Assembly (NCBI RefSeq): GCF_022682495.2
Contig: NC_071391.1
Span: 43,367,998-43,431,997, forward strand
From: Desmodus rotundus
Taxonomy: Eukaryota; Chordata; Mammalia; Chiroptera; Phyllostomidae
Reading direction: 5' to 3'
Length of the DNA stretch: 64,000 nt
A program made the position numbers and the translations under genes. Shown here in pieces: positions 1 to 12,484 of this stretch. The notes beneath the pieces were generated by a model, which was not told the origin of the DNA, ran no database searches, and worked only from the letters and a program-made list of their open reading frames with translations. Each line of letters begins with the position of its first letter. Within the stretch, counting starts at the first letter, position 1.

Positions 1-264
1 AGGGTAGTCAAGTTCTGATTAACAGTAATGGCTGTAACAGCAAAGGAGCAGGTAAAAGCCAGAGAATGATGACAGGAGGAGAGAGGGAGCCCAGGAGCCA
101 TACAGCCAGTAGAGTTGGGATTACTGATTCTGCTCAGTCATTCCATCTGATAGTCTTCTCCAGGAGAGGGAAGTGTAAATGAGGAGATATCAGACTCTAG
201 CTGCCAGAGAACATAATATCCAAAGGCTTTCATTTTGAATATCCCAGACTTTTAAAATAGAGTA

Positions 265-303
<39 letters not shown>

Positions 304-3300
304 ACAGGGCTTTAAAAAACCAAGGACTCATGGGTTCAAACCAAGGTAGAGATAATTATGTATCAACTCTCTCCTGTAGTTGCATGAGCGATTAGGCAAA
401 TGACCCTCAGTGTGGATCAGGGAAATAAGAAGAATAGACAACATACCCACGTTTTCTGAAAAGGAATGTCCTTTCCAATAACCTCAGTTCTGAATCTTCA
501 GAGTCACGCCATCTATTTAAATAAGCCAGAAAGTATTCAGTGCCTTCTTAATACCTGGTCTTAATGTTAGGTATATTAATTTGCAGCATGAATTTGGAAA
601 ATTTTTCTGAGAACTAAACAAATAGAAGGAAATTGAGAGAAAGCACTTGTAATGCAGTATAGTTGTGGCTTTAATAAAGATGATCTTAGAAACAGTAGGA
701 AAGGGTCAGAAAAACAGATGAATGCAATGTGCTATAGTTAAATAATTGGCCTCAGAAAATTCCAAATCTTGCTCTTAAACTAACTCTATGACCTTGATAT
801 CTATTCAAACTCCATGGTATCAAGTTTTCTCATTGATGACATAAACACATGATGTTTAAATTTAAGGTGTTGTTCTGGGGAGGGAAGGTGGCTTTCATTT
901 CCTTAGGTCCCATTAAGCAAGCTGAGAGCATCAGACAAGCATATAACCAAGAGGCCATATTCACCTGGTGGATATGCTTGTAGGTAATGGTAAGAGAAGA
1001 AAGGCCTGTCTAGATGGATGCTCAGTCATGATTAGTAATGAGGTGTTTGGACTTGTACATCTGAGTTCCTTGGAGGGAAGAGGTAGGAGAACAGAGTGTT
1101 GGAAGAAAATGACCAAAGGTATGCAGTGGCATCTGCAGCCATGTGAGGTTCACCTGGTAGCAGGCCTGTTTTTTACACTATAAAGAACCACAAAAAATTT
1201 GAAACGGAGTGGGGGTGATGTGCTACAGATGAGACAAAGACTAATAAATAGAAGGTAAAGGATCCTGGATGGTCCACAGAAGAAGTGATTGAGAGCTGAA
1301 CAAAAGCTATGCACATGGAGAAAAAATGATTTATTTGAGGGGTGGGAGGACTACAGAATTCAGTGTAAGAAAAGTCGAGGGGGCAGAGAGGGACCGGAGT
1401 CAAGAACATCACTGAGGATCTTTAAAACATGTTTACAATATCCTTAAAGGAGGACATTTTAATTGAGACAGAAAAAAATGTCCTTTTCAGAATTCCTACA
1501 GCACAGATATATTCTCCCAGGCAGTAATGCACTTTCATATCTGTTTCATAGTCCCTTTTAAATTTCTTAATAGCTGGGATCATTTTCCTGTCTGTCTGCA
1601 TTCTCCTCCTGACCTGAGAAATGAGGGTTTATTGGCTATCTGGGCATTGTTTCGAGCTACAATACTCCAATGCTATTAGTTTGCATTCACAGACTGATAT
1701 TCACAAGGAAGTTGTAGTGGTTCCTTGTCCTAAGAGCTAATGAACAAAATGTAGTCTTTGATTATAAAATATTGACAGTCTGGGAAGGTCAGACAAGTAC
1801 TGAATTAACCAAATAACAACAGAAGATCCACGCCCAGATAGGATTGCCTAGGAAAGGGGTGATCACCTTGGCTCATAGATTGAGACTAGTGCAGAGACTA
1901 GTTGAGACTAGTGAAGAAAGGGAGATTCTGACCCAACCAGGCACAGTCTTGACCTCCCAGCCATGACATGGGTGGGAGTCTTTGAGCCTACAGAAGTTTT
2001 GGACCCACAACACTTGTAAGTCCACAGTGTTGCTCGGCCTCAGCTCTGAATGAAATAGAAGCTTTAGTTCAGTCTGTGCCACTCACCTTTATTCCAGGAT
2101 CTGAGCATCTTGGCACCTTTGGCATCTATGCCCTATTGAAAGAGTTCTATCTCCTGTACACACCAGGTTCCCAAATGCCCCTCCTGTCATCGTTATCATG
2201 ATTCCTGTGTTCCTCATGTGTTCCTCATGATTTTCCTGGACCCGGCTTGAGACTTACCATCTTCAGAAGGCTGTACTACTGCTGCTTCTGTCTGTTGGAC
2301 AAAGCATGTAAACTGTCCCTTCAAGGGCTCTGGGGGATGTGTTTATGGGCCCTGGCTCCACTATGGACTTTCCCTCTCCATTGCTCAAAGCGCATGTTTC
2401 CTGGAGAGGCATCTGCACCCTGAATCTCTGTGGTCTATTTCTCAAGAGAGTATGTTATAAACAGCTTAATTTAGCATTGTGAATAGAGTGTGGGCAAAGG
2501 ATATCAAAGGCTCTTGGGGGCTGTCCAAATAAAGAAAAAGAAACTTTGGGAAAAGAAGGGGGAAAGTGAGTGATGAGGTTCTCCTCAGGAAAATTTCTAT
2601 GGATAGACCTGTGGGTAAGAACTGAATAAACTATCTTTAGCACTGCAACTGTAGAGGGAGATGGTAGGGGAACATTCCCAGCCAGTCAAAGGGACATATA
2701 TCTGGAAGGAGCATGGACCATGTACAACTGAGGGGACAGGGAGCACTTTTCCTTTGAGCCCTTCTTTCAATGGGAACATAGAGTCCTGCTCCCAAGGAAA
2801 TGTGTGGGAGTGACTTCAGTATACCCATGGTCTCATGTCTAATTGTACTTTCATGGCTGTATTTTGCCTAAACTGTTTCCTGAACATGGTTATAGAAAAT
2901 GCAAATGTTAACAGTACTCATCTTCCATAGAACCACACTTGGCTTTGATTTTGTTGGAAAACAGTGAGATCATCACCAGTGCAGCCACCACTCTGAATCA
3001 ATGGACAATGGCACCTGGAAAATAGCCTCTCTTGCGAAGATCTCTGGACGATTGTTAGCAGGGATATTCAGGCTAAAGTTAGGATTTTGGGGGGCTTTGG
3101 CCACAGAAATCCTGAAAAGAGAAGAGAAAGTGGAGTCTGGTTTTAGGTCTTACACTTTCTTATGACAACTGCAGGGCAGTGATATAGACAGAATGTGATT
3201 TCCTTCCCTTTATGCACTAACTCCTCTTCTGCTTTCCATCTACCTTGCCACCTGAAGGTCCTGGATGAATCATCAAAAACCTTGGCAGCATCAAATAAAG

Positions 3301-3920
3301 TTGATCAATACGCTCAATGAAGAAAATTATTATTAGTGAGTCATCATCATTCAATAAAAGCACGTTGCTGTGGCATACAGTTTACACTGGGCAAGATATC
3401 CTGATCCTCAGTGTTTCTTATAAATAAATAATCCCTCTCCACTCTCAATCATGGGGATGTGGAAAAGGGACAACTGGAGGCTTAAGTTTAAACTCTTGTC
3501 CTAACATTTTCAGATTACGTCTCCTTGGACAACTTCATAGGCTTTCAGGAGCACATTTTTTTTCATCTTAAATAAGGGGATGTTGAACTTTCTGACAGAA
3601 GGTTGTTTATAGAATAAATTGCTTTTATTATTTCATTGAACAAACATTATGACCCTATTTTTATAAAGTGTTATATTACAGGTTAGACATATTGTACAGT
3701 AAAGAATGGTTTCTGTAAAACTTAAATCACACCAAGAATTACATTGGTAATAATAATAATAAATAATAAACACATCTTCATTAGGTTCTTAATGTGCCAT
3801 GTTATTTTACTTGTTACCTGACATGTTATTAGTTCTCATATCAATCTAATGAGATACATATTATTACAGTCAACAACTATAGTTAACAATTCCTGATGAA
3901 GAATTAAAAAATATACACAT
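1..3920. other. Intergenic DNA, no gene recognised
   Basis: AT-rich non-coding sequence with only short chance reading frames (up to about 79 codons), none with a recognisable protein motif. One dinucleotide microsatellite is listed separately. I could not assign the rest to a repeat family; old degenerate repeats may be present. Confidence 0.6.
267..301. repeat. (CA)n microsatellite
   Basis: About 17 uninterrupted CA units are visible. Likely length-polymorphic; no functional claim. Confidence 0.95.
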
Positions 3921-3921
3921 T

Positions 3922-4035
3922 ATGGGTTGAAATGTGTTCCCCAAAAGATATGTTGAAGTCCTAACCTCCAGGTACCTATAAATGTGACCATATTTACAAA
4001 TAGGTTCTTTGCTGATATAATAAAGTTAGCAGTTA
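3922..4035. repeat. Degenerate ancient mammalian interspersed repeat (unnamed)
   Basis: The stretch with 'gggttgaaatgtgttcccc', 'gttgaagtcctaacc' and 'aaataggttctttgc' matches a pattern I know from a widespread ancient mammalian repeat. I cannot name the family with confidence and the ends are approximate. Confidence 0.35.
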
Positions 4036-4321
4036 CCAGTTAACAAAAAGATTGATGAACTTCATTTCAATCACACCCTGATTGTATATCCCAGGGTTCA
4101 AGTTTAAAATGTGTATGTGGAAGGATGATTAGTAGACTTTATTCCTAGTGGGTCCTGGGTTTGATTTTTTGTCTCCTCATCCTCAGAAATTGCCAAAATT
4201 TTGTTCAATTTTATACTGATTTTTTCATGATTGGCAAAGTTCTCAGAGCAGCAGTAGCTCTGGATTTAAATCCTGGATTTATAGCTCAATTTTTACCTTC
4301 TGCCATATTTTTACGTTTCCT

Positions 4322-5265
4322 TTTATTAAATTATATTTTATTGTTTATGCTATTATAGTTGTACCCACTTTTCTCCCTTTGCCCACCTCCATGTAATGCC
4401 TTCCCCTACTCCCTCAGGCAATCCCCACACCATCGTCTGTGTCTATGGGTCATGTATATATATTCTTTGGTTAATCCCTTCACCACCTTTCATCCATTCC
4501 CTTCTCCTCCTTCCCCTCCAACAGCTGTCAGTCTGTTCAAAGTACTATGCCTCTGTTTTTATTTTGCTGGTTAGTTTATTTTCTTCATTAGATTCCACAT
4601 ATAAATGAGATTATATGATATTTATCTTTCACTGATTGGCTTATTTCACTTAGCCTAATAGTCTCCAGGTCCATCCATGCTGTCGCAAAATGTAAGAGTT
4701 CCTTCTTTTCTACTGCTGTGTAGTATTCCATTATGTAAGTGTAAATAATGCTGCTGTGAACACAGGGTACATATATTTTTTTGAATTGGTATTTTGGGAT
4801 TCTTAGAATACATTCCCAGAAGTAGAATCATTGGGTCATAAGGCAGTTCCATTTTTAATTTTTTCCAGAAACTCCACACTGCTTTCCCACAGTGCCATAG
4901 GGTTCCGTTTTCTCCACATTCTTGTCAGCACTTATTTGTTGTTGCTTTATTGACGGTGGTCATTCTGGCATGTGTGAAGTGATATCTCATTGTGATTTTA
5001 ATATGCATTTCTCTGATGATTAGTGATGTTGAACATTTTTTCATATGTGTATGGGCCATCTGTATGTCCTCTTTGGAGAAGTGTCTATTCAGGTCCTTTG
5101 CTCATTTTTTAATTGGATTGTTTGTCTTACTATTATTGAGTTGTATAAGTTCTTTATACATTTTGGAATTTAAATGCTTACCAGATATATTGTTGGCAAA
5201 TATGTTTTCCCATACAATGTGTTCCTTTTTCCTTCTTAACTCATTGCTGTATTTAAAAATATATT
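4322..5265 (-). mobile_element. L1 LINE fragment, antisense: 3' UTR and end of ORF2
   Basis: Read on the minus strand this is the end of an L1. The plus strand shows reversed hallmarks: a T-rich start with 'ttattgtttatgctattatagttg', the CT-rich 3' UTR, then 'ccaggtccatccatgctgtcgcaaaatg' (ORF2 end), 'gtgaagtgatatctcattgtg' and 'tttgctcattttttaattgg'. It is 5' truncated and has many stops, so it is inactive. Confidence 0.85.
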
Positions 5266-5379
5266 GTCATATTATTAATTCAAGCAACTCTGTAGTGACA
5301 ATTTAGTAGGGTAAAAATTTGAATGTTGACAAGTATTTTATATGCATAATAATTAAATAATATAATAATATAAAATATT

Positions 5380-5941
5380 CAAGAAGTCCTCACTTGACAT
5401 CATTGATAGATTCTTGGGAACTGTGACTTCAAGCAAAATGACATATAATGAAACAAATTTTATCACTAGCTAATTGATATAAACAAGAGTTAAGTTCCTA
5501 CTGCATATTTCTGGCCACAAAAACATCACCAAACTTCTAAATAAAGACTGAAAACACTTGTTATATTAAACATTGAAATAAATGTGAGCTATACAACATT
5601 TGATAAAGATTAATAGAAACAAGTAGAATAATCCATTTTCAGCCCACTTATTCCATTTCAGGGACTGGGGTAGCTGGAGCCTACCCAAGTGGCTCAGAAC
5701 AGACTTCCACCACAGGGCACACACACACAGTCAGACTGGGACAGGTTAGGCACCTCACTTCATCTAACATGCACATCTTGTGGATGTGGGAGACAACTGG
5801 AGTGCTTGCAGAAAACCCATGCAGACATGGGAGAACATGCAACTCCATACAGACAGTGGCCCGGGCCAGAGACAATTCTTTTCTCATCAACATTACAATG
5901 AAACAACGTTGAATAAAACAACATTGTTTGAGGACCTGCTG
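5380..5941. mobile_element. DNA transposon relic, Tigger/pogo-like
   Basis: The ends are imperfect inverted repeats: the left end reads 'caagaagtcctcacttgac', and the reverse complement of the right end reads 'cagcaggtcctcaaacaat'. Between them lie motifs such as 'gagttaagttcctactgca' and 'acatgcacatcttgtggatgtgg' that I associate with a common mammalian non-autonomous DNA transposon. No transposase reading frame is left. The Tigger assignment is an inference; an unambiguous TA duplication was not found. Confidence 0.5.
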
Positions 5942-5945
5942 CATA

Positions 5946-6040
5946 TATTATATAATACATATTTGTGATATATAAATATATACATACACATGTATATGTG
6001 TGCATGTGTGTGTATCTGCATATGCATATGTATATATTCT
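5946..6040. repeat. Alternating purine-pyrimidine microsatellite (TA/TG/CA)
   Basis: Long run of ATAT, TACA and TGTG steps. Such tracts are length-unstable and can form left-handed or cruciform DNA. Confidence 0.8.
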
Positions 6041-6404
6041 CCACAGCTTTATGATGTTTATTGTTGCTATTGAGAATATACTGTCAGTAAGCCTGCTGTT
6101 CCTTTGTAATGTACCACCTCTCTGGGTTGATTCAGGAATTTTTTTCTTTGCAGTTTTAGAATACTAGCAAATATGTATAGATTTTTCAAAAAATCTATTT
6201 GGCTTATGATTCAAGCTTCTTGAATCTGAATATAATTCGCTATTATTTCTTTGAATATTCCTCTTACCCTATTTTCTGTATTCTAATTTGTGGTATATTG
6301 GGCCTTCTTATTCAATTGTGTTTATCTTTTCACTTCTATTTCACACTTCATTGTCTTTCAAATTGTACTACTTTTATTTTTTTTTCTCTTGTTCTATTTT
6401 TTTA

Positions 6405-6720
6405 AATTTGTTTTTTAAAATTATTTTATTGTTCAATTACAGTTGTCTGCATTTACCCCCCCACCACTGGCCCCCACCCCAGCCAAACCCACCTCCGTCC
6501 CTTGCTTCCACCCCACCCTTGGTTTTGTCCATGTGTCTTTTATATAGTTGTTTCCAAAAACCTTTCCCCCATTATCCCCTCCCACCTCCTCTCTGGTTAC
6601 CGTCAGTTTGTTCTTAATTTCAATGTCTCTGGTTATATTTTGCTTGCTCTTTTCTTTTGTTGATTAAGTTCCAGTTAAAGGTGACATCATACATAGATTA
6701 ACCTCTTCAACTTTATCTTC
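6405..6720 (-). mobile_element. Bat-type L1 3' end, antisense
   Basis: The plus strand shows the reversed L1 tail, 'attttattgttcaattacag', followed by the C-rich complement of the G-rich 3' UTR, 'ggttttgtccatgtgtc', 'tgtcagtttgttcttaattt'-type sequence, and 'tgttgattaagttccagtt'. It is 5' truncated and non-coding. Confidence 0.85.
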
Positions 6721-6837
6721 ATTTGGTCAATTCTCAACTCAACTTTGCCTATCTTTTGTAATATGTTATTCTTTTCTTTATATCTGTTTTTTGTAACTAA
6801 GAAACCATAGTCTAATACAAGGTCATAGAGAGGGGAC

Positions 6838-7175
6838 TGTTATGTTACGTGAAATAAGCCAGTCTGTGAAAGACAAATACCATATGATCTCACCTATAAG
6901 AGGAAGCTAATGAACAAAATAGAACCACAGGCATGGAAACATGGAAGAGACTGAAAGTGACCAGAGGGGAAGGAGGAAGGGGATAATGGTAGAAAGAAAG
7001 GGAAGGGACTGGGCAGAGAACGTGTATGAATGACCCATGGACATGGACAACACTGAGAATAGGCTGCAGGAGGAAGTATTGGGATGGGTGGAGGAGGGCA
7101 AAGGGGGAAAAACTGGGGCAACTGTAACAGAAAATGATACAAAGTAATTTAATAAAAATTAAAGAAAAATTTACC
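6838..7175 (+). mobile_element. Bat-type L1 3' end, sense
   Basis: Begins with the ORF2/3' UTR junction motif 'gtgaaataagccagt' and 'ccatatgatctcacc', passes through the purine-rich 3' UTR, and ends at 'aataaaaattaaagaaaa' as the A-rich tail. With the antisense copy just upstream it forms an inverted pair of L1 ends about 120 bp apart. Confidence 0.85.
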
Positions 7176-7221
7176 CCTATCTTTTTTCCTAATAGTTTGA
7201 TAGTTTTTTCTTTTACATTTA

Positions 7222-7445
7222 GGTTTTTGATACATCTTTTTTATTGAATTTATGGGAGAAACATTAGTTAATAAAACCATGCAGGTTTCAAGTATACAGC
7301 TCTATAAGGCATCATCTGCATACTTACTGTGGTCTCAGCACCAAAAATAAAGTCTCTTTTCTCCACCATTTATCCCCTCTTTGACCTCTTCCACATCCCC
7401 CACCCTCCTTTCCCTCTGGGAATTACCAGGGTGTTGTTTGATACA
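7222..7445 (-). mobile_element. Old L1 fragment, antisense
   Basis: The plus strand contains 'ttattgaatttatgggagaaacattagtt', 'gcaggtttcaagtatacag' and 'catcatctgcatac', the reversed 3' end of an older L1 subfamily. A sister fragment lies at the end of the window (63594-63712). Confidence 0.7.
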
Positions 7446-8179
7446 TCTTGAATTAATTTTTGCCTATACTGTGATTTTATTTATTTCTTATTGTGGCATT
7501 TTACAGATTTGAACTGATTTTTCTGTCTCATTTTTTATGATAGAGTTCCTAGTTCAAGAGTACCCCTCTCCTATCATTACCATGAAGATCAGTTTATTTA
7601 AAGAATAATACCATTGATGGGAGAACGGGGAGATGTTACCATGTATTGTGATATGCATTCTTTCTTTAGATCTTGATTCCCCCATTCATTTCCTTTTATC
7701 TTTGTATTATGACATATCTATAGAGGTACCTTTTTCCTTTAGTTTCCTAATACTTCCCCAGAAACAATGCATTTCTGAAGCTGTCACCTCTGGCCTACTT
7801 ACTTTCAAGCCACTTTCTTGGAGCCAGTGTTTTTTCAATGACATCCTTGATCTTGGATTAATATTTTAGAATTTAGTGTAGATTTTTTTATTTCTGGAGA
7901 TTCTATTAGTGTCATGTATATTTCTTCCACACCCCTCTCCTCCTTTCCATTTAATTTTTAAAACTCTCCTTTACCTACACTGTGAACCTAAAGTTAGTAA
8001 TAATTGTAATTCTTTTTATCTTCTTAAAATAATTTGAAATTGTGCCAGTCTCTGTCTATTAATGTTGAAAGAGTGTTCTACTGTCATTTTATTTACACTC
8101 CCTCTGATGTTGTGGCTTCTTTGGGAGGATGCATGGTAAGATGCAGAATCAGACAGCCATTATTTTCCTAGAGACAATA
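7446..8179. other. Intergenic DNA, nothing recognised
   Basis: T-rich sequence with one unremarkable 78-codon frame that resembles no family I know. Confidence 0.5.
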
Positions 8180-8182
8180 AGG

Positions 8183-8285
8183 ATATATATACATACACAC
8201 ACCTGCATCTATATGTATATGTATATATGTTTCTGTGTGTGTATGTGCATACATGTGCATGTTATATATGCACAACACACACGTA
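8183..8285. repeat. TA/CA/TG microsatellite
   Basis: Alternating ATAT, CACA and GTGT steps, interrupted. It abuts the putative LTR at 8292. Confidence 0.8.
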
Positions 8286-8291
8286 TTGGTT

Positions 8292-8701
8292 TGCAACCTC
8301 AGGAGTTCTCCAGGTGATATCTGAAACTATTCCCATATATGGAGGACAAGAAGAGGATGAGGAAAGAGGCAGACCACTCCAGATTTTTACATGGCAGGTT
8401 TAATAAACAAGGGAACTTAAGAAGTTAATGTCTTGTCTTGGGCAGCAAGTAGATCTTCACACCCTCCTGGCAGAATCTTAAAATGTTTATATAAAATCCT
8501 TGCTGGTTCAGTGCCGTATACTGTCCAGATGGTCTCAACAACACTATACTCTTAAGGCTGTGTCCTTGAAGCAGCTCTTAGTGTGTGAGTGGTGGGTGGA
8601 ATGTACATGTCAAGGACAGGGGAGGGGATGAGGAGCCTCTGCTTGCCTGGGTCCAGATTGCTGGTCAACCTTTGATCGTGTTCCCTTGATGAACCTTAAC
8701 A
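8292..8701 (-). mobile_element. Putative solo LTR of an endogenous retrovirus, antisense
   Basis: On the minus strand this 410-bp block starts TGTTAAGG and ends TTGCA, the TG...CA ends expected of an LTR. An ATTAAA-type polyadenylation signal lies in its 3' third (plus strand 'ggtttaataaac' near 8398). No internal retroviral sequence adjoins it. I could not see a matching target-site duplication, so boundaries and class are uncertain. Confidence 0.45.
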
Positions 8702-11013
8702 ATGTATACATTTAGTTACTTGCAGTTGTTACTCTGATTGTGCACTTTGGGGAAGATGTTCTTAACTGGTTTTCATTTTCATAAGATATATCTAGGTTTT
8801 TATATACTTTATATTTGACCACACTAAAGACTTTGTTTTTAACAATTTTTTTTCAGACTACTCTGTCAATATTTTAGGAAGGAAATTGTATTATTTGCAA
8901 GTAATGATGAACTTTAATTATTTTATATACATCTTTTCTTCATTTACTAGTTGAATTTTCTTGTATCAAGTTGATATTATAAGAAATGTTTTAGTAAATA
9001 ATTTCAAAAGCTGATTGGAAAAAGCTTAACTTATTTTTTATTTTAATAGCAATTACATACTTCAAAAAGAATTGTTCTTCCATGTTTACAACAGAATTTT
9101 TATTTTTGTTCCACACATTTTAATAGATAATTTGTTTTTTGAACTTTTTCACTAGCCTCAAAATTTATGGAGCTTGCTAAATAATACTTATGCATTAAAT
9201 TATTGATGTAGTGGAATTAATTTATCTATTTTCTAATACTGAAACTTTTTTTTAGTAATTATTTCATAGAGGAATAATAGTTTTAGAACCTGGAATGTAA
9301 AACTAGAGAAACATTGAGTTGTTACATAATATTAGTGAAAAAATTTCTCATTTTGAATTCAATTTTCACTTATGTAATCTAACATTAACATTGGTGTCTC
9401 TCTTCTAAGATTATTTTGAAGATTAAATGAGGTAATGGAAATATAGCACTTGGCACTCAGTAAGCACTCTTCTAATAATATATATTATTTTTTAAATATA
9501 TAACCAAATCCAACTTGTCAAATTTATTTATAATTTTGTATGTACATTTGTATGTGTGGTTGACCTGTATTTTTCTTTTTTTATGAAGTTTTTCTTCTGT
9601 ATCTTCCTTCTTTTCTATTTTTTGATTTTGCCTCCAGAATAATGTCAATTTTCTAAAGTGATTTTAAAAGCTTTGTAAATTATTTAGTATTATGAAAGAG
9701 TTACTATAGCATAAGAAACATAAAAAGCTATCATGGCTTAACATCCTACTTGGAAGATAATTTGCAAAGACTTTTTGTCATCTTCATTTATCATTTTGAT
9801 CTCCTTAGATTTTGTAAATCTTGTTGGCATCAATATTATAATTTATATTTAGAAAATAATCACTTTTTCTTTATATATTTATACAAAGCATCATTTCTTC
9901 TGTTCACTTCCTCTTGGTTTACATCACTGTCACCTTAGCCCTATTCTTGGCATATTCCTCATCCTACCCTGAGTGTCAACCAGTGTTCAATTTCTAATTA
10001 GAAGACAATTTCTTATTTTTTCAGTTCCTAGAACCATGCCCCCCAAATCAAGTCTTATCTAGCTTCCATACTCTAATGAGAATGACTTTATGTAATGTCA
10101 GTGGCAACTCTTTTATAGTCTGCCCTAAAGCTCACCCTAACAAGAGGATGGGGTTTCATGAAATCCTGAAGTCTATGTAGAGCTCTCTTAACACTTCAGG
10201 TCTTCTAGGCTCCTGACTGAAAGACCCTTTGACCAAGGTAAGGTCTGAGAGTCTCTGAAGAGCCCCAAGAGCGGGCATAATCTGGAGCTAGAGACCTCAC
10301 TTGGTACCAATGACTGTATGCTAAAATTGGGTTTGGTAAACTAAATCTACATACACTAGAGGTAACCACGACACTATAAATACATTTGTTTATTTCCAAA
10401 TCTTCTAATGTTTTACAGAATACAAAACTTTTTCCAAAAGTTTTTTTGAGTTCACAGTGCCAAATTAATATTGATTTATAGAATTTATTGGCCAGGATAC
10501 TGAAGCCCAAAGAACTCTAAGTGGAATTCTCAGGTAAATGTTCTAGTCAAGGACAAAGCCTGAATTTAAACCTGGGTCTCATGATTCCTGGTTATTTTCT
10601 TTTACCACTGTGTCCTGCTTGGTCTTCACAAAATCCCACAACATTTTTAAGGCATGAACTTTAACTTCTGACATGTGAATGAAGAGAAGCAGTTATTCAA
10701 GGCACAACTTTTTAGAAACCTTTTTCTCCCTTTAGAAATTTTATATTATCAGTGGGGATTAAATGTGAGATATTTTTTGTACTTTTCTTGGGGCAAAGTA
10801 GAGAGATTGTTTTTGGAATTTTCAAGCTATGTCTTGACTTTCAATGGGGTGTACAAATTATTAGAAATGGGGGATATATCATGTGATTGGCTTATGTGGG
10901 AATGCCCGAGTTTAATAAAAATATTTTCAGTGTTTTCTTCTATTTTATCTCATTATTGTTTTAATGAATTATTGTGGCAGATCCTGACATGGATCCTGGC
11001 CTGCAGGATCTGG
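8702..11013. other. Intergenic DNA, no gene recognised
   Basis: Strongly AT-rich. The longest plus-strand frame (near 10675-11115) starts at a GTG, shows no known domain and runs into the LTR, so I treat it as chance. Confidence 0.55.
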
Positions 11014-11505
11014 TGTTGTGGCGGCAATAGACAAATACACATGGACTACCCTGTGGAGGAAAAGGGACAGCGTGGCCACTTTCTCAAGGGGAGAGCACCC
11101 CGACCCTTGCCTTGACAGGCTTTTATTGCTTTTCTGGGCACATTACATTTAGGATAATCTTCATTTACTATGCACAGGTTCACTTTAGGTTACAGAAAAC
11201 AAAGGAGAGGGTGTTGCTAATTACATCAAAGAGGAAGGATATTTGCAAATGTAAAGGGAAAAGTAGTTAAGCTGGTTACACTGGTCCTTGGAAGGTTCCG
11301 CATAGATTTTAGGAAGTTACTTTAAAGATATGCAGTAAACATTTGCTGCCTCAATTCAGGGTGAGGGAGTTTTAGCAAAAAGCAAGTCTCAAAGTGGCCT
11401 AGGCACAATGAGGGCCAGATTCCCCATGGGAGAACCTATCCATGGACGTGGGTCCTGCCTGCCAACCTCGTTCCCCACTGGCTTTTTCATGGGGGCTGGG
11501 CCACA
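11014..11505 (-). mobile_element. Putative solo LTR of an endogenous retrovirus, antisense
   Basis: Read on the minus strand, the 492-bp block starts TGTGGCCCAG and ends CCACAACA, has an AATAAA polyadenylation signal about 120 bp before its end ('gcaataaaagcctgtcaagg'), and is GC-rich unlike its surroundings. These are LTR features, and the class resembles ERV2-type LTRs. The flanks show no clear duplication and no internal genes are present. It ends about 75 bp downstream (in the gene's sense) of the OR pseudogene. Confidence 0.55.
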
Positions 11506-11580
11506 TTTCCCACGCTTGGAATGGTTCCCCATAAGATCCTTCTGGAATTAAATGTCAATTACTTTGGGGGTTAAGAATCC

Positions 11581-12484
11581 TTAGTACACACTCTCTTATT
11601 TGAGCCCATAGATTACAGGGTTAAGAGCAGGGGGAACAATCACGTACAGATTGGCCAGAAGTATGTGGATGTAATGAGGGATGTTGTGACCAAATCGGTG
11701 TGTCATGAAGGAGAAGAGGGCTGGCAGGTGGAAAGCTAACATGACACAGCGTGGGAGCTACATGTACTCAGAGCCTTGAGCCGGGCATCGCAGGATGGGA
11801 AGTGGAAGACTGCTCGGCGGATTTGGACATGAGAAAACCCAGTCCCAGAAAGGTTAATGTATCCCACTGAGAAAGCAATCAAGCCATATATAACATTGAC
11901 CTAATACTGGCACAAGCCATTTTGCTAAGCCCATGTGTTCACAGTAGGTGTGGGGGATAATCTGCAGACCACAGAAAGGCAACCTTGAGATGAGAAATAT
12001 GAATGGAGTCACAAACACCAAAGTCCTGACTGTGCTGACTGTACCTAGGATGGCTATCACCTTGTTGGTAAGGATCATGCTGTATCTCAGGGGGCTGCAG
12101 ATGGCAATATAGCGATCGATGGCCATGACTGGCAGCACCACAGACTCCAGGCCAGTGCATAGATGGACAGTGTACATTTGTGTGATGCAAGCACCAAATA
12201 CAATGTCCCTGAGATTGCACCAGAAAATGCCTAACATCTTGGGGGTGGTGTCTGTGGACAGGTCAAGGTCAGTGTAGGCCAACATGGCCAGGAAGTAAAA
12301 CATGGGTTGGTGGAGGCTGCGTTCAGTCTTGATCACAAAGAGGGTAGTGATGTTCCCCAGGAGGGCTATTAGATATGCTGCAAAGAAGGGGAAGCTGATC
12401 CAGACGTGTACATCTTCCAGCCCTGGAATGCCTATCAGAAGGAAGGAAGGAGGATGGACTGGATATTTTTGGGATGCAGCACAT
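11581..12484 (-). pseudogene. OR52E-type class I olfactory receptor pseudogene
   Basis: Minus-strand remnant of a class I olfactory receptor. The recognisable pieces run in order: '[12 protein letters not shown]' and 'LIALLGN' (TM1), '[13 protein letters not shown]' (TM2), 'PKMLGIFW', '[18 protein letters not shown]' (TM3 and loop 2), '[19 protein letters not shown]' (extracellular loop 2), '[23 protein letters not shown]' (TM6), '[21 protein letters not shown]' and 'PALNPVIYG' (TM7). Lesions: an extra 4 bases (a TTCC repeat) near 12441-12450, single-base losses near 11918, 11901 and 11749, loss of about 10 bases in the cytoplasmic tail after YG, and resulting stops. The first residues after the ATG at 12484 lack the usual N-glycosylation site. 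OR52E2/E4-like receptors are the closest I can recall. It cannot encode a receptor. Confidence 0.9.

Noticed and set aside
10675..11115. 146-codon plus-strand frame
   Set aside because: Begins at GTG and ends inside the LTR-like block; no family resemblance.
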